In this document: one piece after another, positions 48,032 through 56,399 of the stretch | Position numbering within the stretch: position 1 is the stretch's first letter | Layout: each line of letters begins with the position of its first letter | DNA from: Planctomycetota bacterium | Lineage (GTDB): Bacteria; Planctomycetota; UBA1135; GCA-002686595 | Length of the DNA: 64,000 nucleotides | Direction of reading: 5' to 3' | Assembly (NCBI GenBank): GCA_028823345.1 | Contig: JAPKBR010000015.1 | Span: 1 to 64,000, forward strand | The notes under the pieces: model-generated | The model's database searches: none | Seen by the model: the letters and a program-made list of their open reading frames with translations, nothing else | What the model was told of the DNA's origin: nothing | Position numbers and translations under genes: made by a program

Positions 48032-51000
48032 CTAGCGCCGTTCTTCTCCTGCTGCAGGCAGTTCTACCTGCTCGGATGTGCGCAGGAACGAGATCAAATC
48101 GAGCACTTCCCTGTCAGCCAATGTATCCAAGAGCCCCGAGGGCATCATCGACAGCGAGTCGACCCGGCGAGACTCGATTTCCGACTTGGGGATCACGACA
48201 TCCTCGGCCTCGCCCGCGATACGCAGGGTCACTTGACTCGGATCTTCGCTGACGAGAATACCGGCGTACATACGACCGTCATCGGTCAAGATCACCAGCA
48301 CCTTGTAGTCATCTTGGATCTCCTCACTGGGATCCAGAACATTGCCCAGAATGTACGTGAGATCCATGCGGTTTGATCCCGTGAGATCGGGGCCCAGTTG
48401 ATGGCCCTCGCCGTACATTGTGTGGCAGGCGGAGCAGGTGCGCTCAAAGACCACTCTGCCGGAATTGGGATTGGCAGCGGCGACCGCCGCGTCCGTGAGC
48501 AGCGCCCGATACTTCTCGATGCCTGCCTGAGTGTCGCTGCTCAATGATTCGACCGAACCCCAAACCTCGACAAAACCCACGCCCACCACATCCCGCAGCT
48601 GACGCACGAGGTAGGCCGGCACATCTCTTTTCTCGACTTCGCCCTCCTCGATCGCTTGGGTCAAGCGATAGCCGTACTTCGAGCGCGAGGCCAGGGTTTG
48701 CACCACGGCAAGGCGCTCATCCGCATTGAAGCCGGAGTAGCGTGCCAGCAGGGCCTCGGCCAGGCTCAGATCCTCGTACGCGGCAACGGCACGGATTGCG
48801 CCCATGCGCATCGCTCCATCGTCGAGCAGCCCGATCAGTTTCGCGGTCAGTTCAGGGTGCTGCACATCCTCCAGGGAGCGCAACGCACTCAAGCGGCTGC
48901 TTGTCTCTGCTTTCTGATCATCGAGTGTCACCAACAGCTGCCGGGCAGCATTACGATCTCCAAATTGCTGGGCGAGCTCGATCGCCAGCCGCTTGGTCGC
49001 GGGATCGTTCATCAGTTCGGCGTGCACGCGTTTCCAATTGGCTGGAGCCTGGGGCTGCTCGCTAGCGCGCAGGCCATCGCGCATTCCTTTCAGCAACAAT
49101 CCGCGCGCGGCTGAAGGCTCTGCCATGCAAGCCACCAAGGCAGTGAGTTCGCCAGCAGCGGTGAGCCTGCGGGCGACCTTGCTTGCGATTTCCGGAATTC
49201 GACTGCCGAGGGCCAGCTGCAACGCTCGGTTGGGATTGCCCGCAAGCATCGGCTCGATTCCGAACCAGATCATCTTGGGAATATTGTGGTCCTTTATATC
49301 CTCGGCGTGGGTCACGAGCCCACTCGCGATGGACCAGCGATCCTCGTGGTCCATGCGTTGCAGTGCTGCGGCGAGGTAGAGCCGGACCACGGGCGAGGGA
49401 TCGCTCTTCGCCATCTCTGCAAAGAGAGGCAATACGGCCGCGGGCGCCCCATCCTCGCACACGAGCTGGATCGACCAAGCGCGCACGTAGGGATCATCGT
49501 CGTCCAAGCTGCTGATCAGGGCAGCCTCGTCCAATCCTCCAGTAATGTGCAGAGCCCACATGGAACGCAGACGCCAACGGGGATCGGCGTCTTTCGAGTG
49601 CAGCCGGCGCAGTTGCCCATGGGTTTCGCTAGCAAGACTGCCATTCGTTGCCCGCTGCTGGAGCAGCACGCGCGCACGCCGTGCGTGCCAAGCACTAGGG
49701 CTCGTCTGCAATTGCACGAGCGCCTCGTCCCCAAGCTTGGCCAGGTCCTGGTAGCGCCCGGGCCAGTCCGCGGCCTGGGACTCCTTGGGTGCGATGCGGT
49801 AGATACGGCCACTCTCCTTGTGCCAAATGTCTTTGCCACAGATGTCCGCATCATGCCAATCGAGCACGAAGACCCCGCCCCCGGGGCCGATCTCCATGCT
49901 GAATCCGATCCATTGGTCGTCGTTCGCCTTCAGGAACTCCGAGCCGTGATGGGCGACAAAACCAGACCCAACGGGCTCCAAGATATCGCTCAGAACTGCG
50001 TGTTCGTGAATGTTGGCCATGAACAGCTGCCCGTGGTACTCCTCAGGAAAAGCGTCCGACAGGTAGATGCTCGCTCCGCCGTGGGCGGATAGGTGTTTGT
50101 GATCGACGATCGTCCGGATGTCGCCGTAAACATAAGGGTTGTAGTGGCTACCACCCTGGCGATGATAGATACCCCCTGGGACGACGTGCCATAGATGGGG
50201 AATGACGCAGGCAGTGATGAAGAGCTGCCCATGTTCGTCGTAGTCGATGCCCCAGGGATTGCTGAAGCCGTGGGCAACCACTTCGAAGCGCTCTTTGGTC
50301 GGGTGATAGCGCCAGACACCCCCGTTGATCGGAGTGCCCGGACCCTCCAATTGGATGTCTTTCGGAAACGGGTCGTCTTTCTTGAACAACTTGCCTGCGC
50401 CTGCCGGCTTGCCGATCAGGGAATGCGTTGCGAAGCCCTCGCAGCCGTAGAGCCAACCGTCTGGCCCCCAGATAAAGCTATTGAGAGTCTCGTGCCGGTC
50501 ACGGATCCCCCAGCCCGTGAGCCTCACTTCAATGGCGTCCATGTCACCACGGTCGTCGCCATCCTGATCGGGAATGAAAAGCAGATTGGGCGGTGCGCCG
50601 AGCCACAGTCCGCCCATGCCAACGGCGATGGCAGCAGGAAAGGGAATGCCCTCGAGGAACACCTTTCGTTTGTCGGCCACACCGTCGTGATCCGTGTCCT
50701 CCAGGATCAGGATGCGACTGTCCCCAAACTTCGAAAAGCCACGGCCGCGAGTTTCGTAGTCCCGGTTTTCCGCGATCCATAGGCGGCCACGGTCATCCCA
50801 GCAGAAGGCCATGGGTTGAGTCATCATGGGCTCCGATGCCCAGACATTGACATCAAATCCACTGGTCAGCGTCATCCTCTCAACAGCTTCCTGGGGCGAG
50901 TGAAAGGTGGGCTGAGGGCCGTCGCGCTGGGCGAGCCGCCACTTGCCCGAGCCGAACTCACGGCCGGTGTAGTCCTCCCAAGAAGAGTTGAGCATGGGAG

Positions 51001-51877
51001 TGTCGAGCTCCCCGGTGTAGACGACGATCCTGTGGCGAATGATCTCGGCTTGGCCTTTCTCGATCGTCCAGTCGCCCAGACGGGCGCGAACCGGGCCAAC
51101 GCCCAAGTTGCCATCGACACGCCAGGGCTGGGGATAACCCTTGTTCTTGTGGTGATCCAGGATGGCGATGTGGCCAGCATCTTCCCGTCCTTCGATCTCC
51201 ATGCCCACGTCCACCCACGGCGCGCGTTGCCCCTCCGCCTCGCGATTTGTCTGGCCGGCGCCATTGGTTGCGGCGCCCTTGATTTTGGGCTTCCACGGCA
51301 TGCGCAGAAAGAGGCCACCGTAGTTGTACTCGCCAACCGTAACGTCGACATTCGCCAGGCCTTTCCAAACCAGGTCGAGGATGTAGCGACCCTTGTCCTC
51401 GCTCATTGTCCATTGCTGAGTCTCGGTCAATATGGCCTGACCCTCTTTCCCAAGCAAGTCGTACTCAATCTCCCAGGAGACCTCGGGGCCCTGTGACTGC
51501 ACGACCTTCGCGGACTTCCGCTGCCAGTAGCCATCTCCAGGATGATGGAAGTAGTCCCGCCCATTGAGCCGCGTGATGCCCCAGTAGAGTCCAGTCTGAT
51601 GCTTGTGGTGACCGGGGCTCAGCTCCGTCAAGACACCCTTGCCATCGGGCGCGTGGATGGGGTGCAAGAAAGGCCGAAAGTCGGGCTGTGCCTCCTGGGT
51701 CAAAACGCTCTCGCCAGATACCGCGCGCAGGATGTGGAGGGCACCCGTCTCTGCATTCTGCTCAATGCGGAAGCCCTCAGAGCCCTGCGCATTGCAGGGA
51801 AGCGCCAGAAGCAGAAACAACGGGCTGGTGCGCAATACGATCGAAAAAGAGAACATTCGTTTTGGGGCCTGGGTCAT
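48032..51877 (-). CDS. DUF6807 (PmoA-like) plus PVC-type dehydrogenase domain plus HEAT-like plus cytochrome c (CxxCH) fusion
   Basis: SPGHHKHQTGLYWG, RDYETRGRGFSKFGDSRILILEDTDHDGVAD, C-terminal CSACHTMYGEGHQLGPDLTGSNR. Confidence 0.88.
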   Translation of the reverse strand: MTQAPKRMFSFSIVLRTSPLFLLLALPCNAQGSEGFRIEQNAETGALHILRAVSGESVLTQEAQPDFRPFLHPIHAPDGKGVLTELSPGHHKHQTGLYWGITRLNGRDYFHHPGDGYWQRKSAKVVQSQGPEVSWEIEYDLLGKEGQAILTETQQWTMSEDKGRYILDLVWKGLANVDVTVGEYNYGGLFLRMPWKPKIKGAATNGAGQTNREAEGQRAPWVDVGMEIEGREDAGHIAILDHHKNKGYPQPWRVDGNLGVGPVRARLGDWTIEKGQAEIIRHRIVVYTGELDTPMLNSSWEDYTGREFGSGKWRLAQRDGPQPTFHSPQEAVERMTLTSGFDVNVWASEPMMTQPMAFCWDDRGRLWIAENRDYETRGRGFSKFGDSRILILEDTDHDGVADKRKVFLEGIPFPAAIAVGMGGLWLGAPPNLLFIPDQDGDDRGDMDAIEVRLTGWGIRDRHETLNSFIWGPDGWLYGCEGFATHSLIGKPAGAGKLFKKDDPFPKDIQLEGPGTPINGGVWRYHPTKERFEVVAHGFSNPWGIDYDEHGQLFITACVIPHLWHVVPGGIYHRQGGSHYNPYVYGDIRTIVDHKHLSAHGGASIYLSDAFPEEYHGQLFMANIHEHAVLSDILEPVGSGFVAHHGSEFLKANDDQWIGFSMEIGPGGGVFVLDWHDADICGKDIWHKESGRIYRIAPKESQAADWPGRYQDLAKLGDEALVQLQTSPSAWHARRARVLLQQRATNGSLASETHGQLRRLHSKDADPRWRLRSMWALHITGGLDEAALISSLDDDDPYVRAWSIQLVCEDGAPAAVLPLFAEMAKSDPSPVVRLYLAAALQRMDHEDRWSIASGLVTHAEDIKDHNIPKMIWFGIEPMLAGNPNRALQLALGSRIPEIASKVARRLTAAGELTALVACMAEPSAARGLLLKGMRDGLRASEQPQAPANWKRVHAELMNDPATKRLAIELAQQFGDRNAARQLLVTLDDQKAETSSRLSALRSLEDVQHPELTAKLIGLLDDGAMRMGAIRAVAAYEDLSLAEALLARYSGFNADERLAVVQTLASRSKYGYRLTQAIEEGEVEKRDVPAYLVRQLRDVVGVGFVEVWGSVESLSSDTQAGIEKYRALLTDAAVAAANPNSGRVVFERTCSACHTMYGEGHQLGPDLTGSNRMDLTYILGNVLDPSEEIQDDYKVLVILTDDGRMYAGILVSEDPSQVTLRIAGEAEDVVIPKSEIESRRVDSLSMMPSGLLDTLADREVLDLISFLRTSEQVELPAAGEERR

Positions 51878-52019
51878 TGATTGGAATGCAGCTGCCAGAG
51901 GCTAGGCCATGGGGGCGAATCCCGCCAACGCAGCTCAGCGCGGACGCCTTTGAACTGGCAAGGAGATGGTTGAGAGCACCGCCGCGTGGTCGCTCGGCCA
52001 ACCATCTTCATGCTCATCA

Positions 52020-52052
52020 CCCCGCTGCCCCCGGGATCCGGGGGCAGCGGGG
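52020..52052 (-). terminator. Hairpin downstream of the full-length Sec redoxin gene
   Basis: CCCCGCTGCCCCCGG-GAT-CCGGGGGCAGCGGGG, same as 43934-43966. Confidence 0.65.
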
Positions 52053-52099
52053 TTGCGGGCAAATGGTCTTTAGGACCGGGTTGATGCCCCGAGCAGGGT

Positions 52100-53212
52100 T
52101 CAGCGGCTGCCTGTTTTGAGGGCTTTTTCCGCTAGGGGAACAAGTTCCTTGAGGGCCTCGTCGAGGAGATCCCCGCGCAGGGGGTCCTTATACCGAATGA
52201 CCCCTTCATGGTCGATCAGGTAAAGGGTCGGCCAACCACTGACGTTCCACTGGGTGGAAATCGGTCCACGGGTGCTGCCGTCGTTCCAGAAGGAGCGCCA
52301 GGTGATCGATTCTTCAATGATGCGTTCTTTTAGGACCTCGCGGTCCTTGTCAGAGTTGACTCCAATGATGGCAAAGGGACGTGAAGCATATTCACTCACG
52401 AGCGACCGCTCGTGTGGGTACATAGCCCGGCAGGGGCCTCACCAGTCGCCCCAAAAGTCCAGCAAGATCACCTTGCCTCGATAGTCGGACAGCTTGAAAG
52501 CGACTCCGTCCACGTCCTCGGCTTCGATCTCAGGTACGGTCATACCGATTTGCAGATTCCGCATGACGTAGAGCTCGCCCGTGGCTTTCTTGCCCAATTC
52601 CAAGCGGCCGTCATAGTGCGTGACATCGCTGTAGTCAGCGATGACCTTTTCCAGCAGCTTCACTCCGCGTTCGCGGGTCAGGGGGTCCTTACCGAGAATG
52701 ATTCCAGCGGACAGGGTCGCGCAGCCCTGCACATCGTGGTGGGGGCTTTTTTCGGCGATGGTCAAGAGACCCGGGACCATTTCCGCGGATCCCCTGCTGA
52801 GGTTCATGGCAACATCCTTGAGCTGCTCGCTTTCGATGTGGTGCTCGGCCAAGAGCGAAAGGGCCTGGGCCGAGGGACTCATGCCTTCCGAGGTGTAGGC
52901 TCGCATGATCCAAGTGAGTGCCTTGAAGGCGCCATCCCCGGCGGGTTCTGTTTCGACGAGGCCGAAGAGGTTCTTCACTGCGTCGTCGGCCGTGGGCCGA
53001 TTTTCGAGGGCGGCTTCACGCCCGGCGTCGTCTTCGGCCGCTCGGTAGGTTGCGACCCAGGTTTCAAAGAGGGTGTCGAAGTTGCTGATTTCCGCCTCCA
53101 CCGCTTCGGTGATGTCGAGACGCATGTTCGCGGACGAGACCAGCAACGGTGGGGGAAGGTGCCCAGGGCTGAAGGTGCCCGTGAAGAAAAGGAGGGGCAG
53201 GGTAAGAATCAT
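52100..53212 (-). CDS. Probable selenoprotein: TlpA/redoxin-like protein with U-G-P-C active site, UGA at 52439-52441 read as Sec
   Basis: ...FKLSDYRGKVILLDFWGDW-[TGA]-GPCRAMYPHERSLVSEYASRPFAIIGVNSDKDRE...; the two track ORFs (52439-53212 and 52100-52423) are in the same frame; SECIS-like hairpin follows. Confidence 0.85.
52397..52414 (-). promoter_or_regulatory. Candidate bacterial SECIS element
   Basis: CACGAGC-GGUC-GCUCGUG: 7-bp stem, GGUC loop starting 31 nt after the UGA. Confidence 0.75.
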
Positions 53213-53404
53213 AGATGTCGTCTCCGTGGGTTTTCCGCCCCGAAGGGACGGTTGGGTGGTTCAGCCTAAGGGCGCGGAGCCCTCGGCGGGAAGTGGTTTG
53301 GCAAATGCCCAGGGGCTGCCGGGGTTGGAGTGGCCCGGGAGTGTCCCTGGCCTCGGGTTGCTTCCCTCTGCACGAGAGAAGTCAGCCCCGTGAAGCGTCG
53401 CTCG

Positions 53405-54319
53405 TCAGCGTCCACCTAAAAAGTCATCCGCCGCCCGGTAGGCGTCGATCACAGCACGCTCGCCGTCTTTGCCCCCGCGGCTGTTGCCATGTTCCATGCC
53501 GAGCACGCCCTTGAAGCCGCGGCCATGAATGTGCTTGAACACGTTGAGGTAATTGATCTCGCCGGTGCCCGGTTCCTTGCGCCCCGGGTTGTCCCCGGTC
53601 TGGAAGTAGCCGATCTCGTCCCAGCAACTCTCGATGTTGGGGATCAGGTTGCCCTCGGAGATGGCCTGGTGGTAGATGTCGAAGAGCACCTTGACCGAGG
53701 GCGAGTTCACCGCCTTGCACAGCATGTAGGCGTGGTCCGAGCGCTCGAGGAACATGCCCGGGTGATCGCGGAAGTTGAGCGGCTCGAGCACCATCACCAT
53801 CCCATGGGGCTCGAGCACCTCGGCGCCCCTGCGCAGCATCTCGATCGCGTTCGCGTCCTGAAAGCCCTGACGCTGGTTGGTCGCCTGGTTGCCCAGGACC
53901 ACGGTCATCCAGGTCGCGCCGCAGCGCTTAGCGGTCTCGACGGCGCCCTTCAGCTCGTCGACGAAGGACTGCACCATCTCCTTCTTGCCTGAGCTGAAGG
54001 ACACGTTCCAGGCGGTATTCCAGTTGCAGACGAACACGCCCATCTGCAATCCGAGCCGCTGCATCGCGGCGCCGAGCAGCTTCTGCTGCTCGGGGGACTT
54101 GCGCCCCATGCCGTTGTCCTCCCAGGCCGTGAAGCCCTCGGCTCGCGCGAACTCGAGCTGCGCCACCGGGTCACCGCCGGCGTGGTGCTTGAACATGCCG
54201 AAGTGGGGGGCATAGGGCAGATTGAAGGGCTCGCCTCGGGAGCTGCGGGTCATGGAGGTTGCTGGGGATGTGAGGAGGGGGCTCGCCAAGCTGGCGGCCA
54301 AGAGTTGGCGTCTTTGCAT
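53405..54319 (-). CDS. Hydroxypyruvate-isomerase-like TIM barrel protein with Tat-like signal
   Basis: MQRRQLLAASLASPLLT; PHFGMFKHHAGGDPVAQLEFARAEGFTAWEDNGM; VLFDIYHQAISEGNLIPNI; NVFKHIHGRGFKGVLGMEHG. Confidence 0.85.
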   Translation of the reverse strand: MQRRQLLAASLASPLLTSPATSMTRSSRGEPFNLPYAPHFGMFKHHAGGDPVAQLEFARAEGFTAWEDNGMGRKSPEQQKLLGAAMQRLGLQMGVFVCNWNTAWNVSFSSGKKEMVQSFVDELKGAVETAKRCGATWMTVVLGNQATNQRQGFQDANAIEMLRRGAEVLEPHGMVMVLEPLNFRDHPGMFLERSDHAYMLCKAVNSPSVKVLFDIYHQAISEGNLIPNIESCWDEIGYFQTGDNPGRKEPGTGEINYLNVFKHIHGRGFKGVLGMEHGNSRGGKDGERAVIDAYRAADDFLGGR

Positions 54320-54432
54320 GGGGCCTAGCCTAGCTCCAACCGCACGCTTTGAGTGCTCGGATTCGCTCATCGAAAGAATCGCCCGTCCTGCTCGGCAACT
54401 TCCACCCCGTGAGCGGGTACCCTGCTGCTCCT

Positions 54433-55614
54433 ATGATCGAGGTTTCAGAACTCACCAGGCGCTACGGGCGCCATACTGCCGTGGACCAGGTTTCGTTCCA
54501 CCTAGACGCGGGCGAGGTCGTGGGCCTGCTGGGCCCCAACGGCGCCGGCAAGACCACCATTATGCGGATCCTGGCTGGATTTTTGCCTGCCACTTCCGCC
54601 GCGCGCCTGGAAGTCTGTGGGCACGACGTGCTGAGAGACTCCTTGAAGGTGCGCGAGTCCATTGGCTATCTGCCGGAATCGGTCCCCCTTTATCGGGACA
54701 TGCGCGTGCAGGAGATGCTCGACTTTCACGGTCGCTTGCATCGCATGGGCCGCAGTGATCGCCAGCGGCGCAGTGCCGAGGTACTGGACCGCGTAGGAGT
54801 GTCCGATCGCTCTCGTCAATTAGTGGGGACTCTTTCCAGAGGGCTCCGCCAGCGGGTGGGCCTAGCGGTTGCGCTCTTGCCCGAGCCTCCCGTGCTGATT
54901 TTGGATGAACCCACCAGCGGTCTCGACCCATTGCAACGCCGAGAGGTGCGGAGCCTCGTGCGCGAGTTGTCCGATGAACATACGGTTTTGGTTTCCTCCC
55001 ATATTCTGGCCGAGATCGAGTCCATGTGCTCACGTGTTTTGGTCATGGCCGAGGGGCACCTGATTGCGGACGGTACCCGCGAACAACTCGAACAACAGCT
55101 CGGTGGCAGCGCGGGTGTGAGGCTTGAGGCCTATGTGGGACTAGACCCCGAAGCAGCCGTGGAATTGCTCAAGAGTTTGCCGGGAGTGACCGCTGTTGCC
55201 CTGGGCGAGCGTCTCGGGATTCATCATGGTTTCGTGATTGAAGGGGAAGGGGACTTGCGTGAAGACGTGGGGGCCCTGGCGGCACAGGAAGGATGGGCCC
55301 TGCGAGAACTGTCCTCGCAAAAACGCAGCCTAGAGGATGTGTTCGCCCAGTTGGTGTCTGGCAACGTGGCTGATATTTCTGCGTCCAAAGAAAATGCGCC
55401 CGCCGCAACGATGGAACCCACTGATAACGACGGGCTCTTGCAGTTGCAGCCTGATTCTGGATTCAATGCAAGCGCCAAAGCGCCCCCCGCGAAGAAAATG
55501 ATCTACAGCCTGAACCCTTTTGACCAGGGCACCAGCCGCGAGCTCGGAGCTCCCATGGAAATCGAAGACCCCACGGGGAACGCGGAAAGTGACGAGCCCG
55601 GAGATCCCTCATGA
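54433..55614 (+). CDS. ABC transporter ATP-binding protein (GldA-like)
   Basis: GLLGPNGAGKTTIMRILAGF; LSRGLRQRVGLAVALLPEPPVLILDEPTSGLDP. Confidence 0.95.
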   Translation: MIEVSELTRRYGRHTAVDQVSFHLDAGEVVGLLGPNGAGKTTIMRILAGFLPATSAARLEVCGHDVLRDSLKVRESIGYLPESVPLYRDMRVQEMLDFHGRLHRMGRSDRQRRSAEVLDRVGVSDRSRQLVGTLSRGLRQRVGLAVALLPEPPVLILDEPTSGLDPLQRREVRSLVRELSDEHTVLVSSHILAEIESMCSRVLVMAEGHLIADGTREQLEQQLGGSAGVRLEAYVGLDPEAAVELLKSLPGVTAVALGERLGIHHGFVIEGEGDLREDVGALAAQEGWALRELSSQKRSLEDVFAQLVSGNVADISASKENAPAATMEPTDNDGLLQLQPDSGFNASAKAPPAKKMIYSLNPFDQGTSRELGAPMEIEDPTGNAESDEPGDPS

Positions 55615-56399
55615 GGGGCACCTTGGTGATCTACCGGCGCGAACTCGCTGGTCTTTTCTTGACGCCACTGGGGTGGCTATTGCTGGCGTTGGCGCTCTTT
55701 GCCAACGGACTTTTCCTCTACCTCGTGCTGCCCTACACCGGGGGCGATGTGGGATCGTCCCTGCGAGGGGCTTTGGGCGGAGGCACCTTGTTCTGGGCAC
55801 TGATGGTGTTTCTACCCCCGTTGCTCGCCATGCGCATGATGGCCGAAGAGTCGCGATCGGGCACCCTTGAATATCTTTTGACTGCACCGGTCAGCGATAG
55901 TGCAGTGGTGGTCGGCAAGTTCCTTGCAGCCACCACGTTCCTCGCATTGATTTGGTCGGTGGTGCCGCTCTACGGTTTGCTTTTTCAACTCCAGGGAAGC
56001 CCACCGGATTGGGGCGCAGTTTTCGCCACCTGGCTGGGGGCCGTGCTCACATCGGGGCTCTTTGTATCCCTGGGATTGCTAGCGGCGACCTCCACCAACA
56101 CACCCCTCTTGGCGGCGTTTCTGGCCTTTGCCGCCTGTCTCGGTTGGATTCTGGTGCCAAGCTTCGGCGGACAACTGTTGAATTCCCTCGATGCCTTCGT
56201 GGGCACGGGTGACTTGGGAGGCCTGCTGGTGCAGACCTTGCGTTCCAGCCTGCAAGCCATGGATGTGCTGAGGCACTTTCACTTTTCCTGGCGCATGGGT
56301 GTGATCGACACGGCCGAGGTGGTTTTCTTCTGCTCCTGGCCTTGCCTCTTTTTATTCGCCACCGTGCGGATGCTTGAGGGCCGGAGGTGGCGAGTATGA
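55611..56399 (+). CDS. ABC transporter permease (GldF-like)
   Basis: IYRRELAGLFLTPLGWLLLALALF; MMAEESRSGTLEYLLTAPVSDSAVVVGKF; follows the ATPase gene with overlap. Confidence 0.88.
   Translation: MRGTLVIYRRELAGLFLTPLGWLLLALALFANGLFLYLVLPYTGGDVGSSLRGALGGGTLFWALMVFLPPLLAMRMMAEESRSGTLEYLLTAPVSDSAVVVGKFLAATTFLALIWSVVPLYGLLFQLQGSPPDWGAVFATWLGAVLTSGLFVSLGLLAATSTNTPLLAAFLAFAACLGWILVPSFGGQLLNSLDAFVGTGDLGGLLVQTLRSSLQAMDVLRHFHFSWRMGVIDTAEVVFFCSWPCLFLFATVRMLEGRRWRV

Larger units (their letters stand above)
52020..52651 (-). repeat. Direct repeat copy 2 (632 bp), paired with 43934-44565
   Basis: See copy 1. Confidence 0.9.

Noticed and set aside
52100-53212. Nonsense mutation or frameshift pseudogene
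   Set aside because: The TGA falls precisely on the catalytic Cys codon, the frame continues with a conserved-looking redox domain, and a SECIS-like hairpin follows. A random stop at that one codon is improbable.
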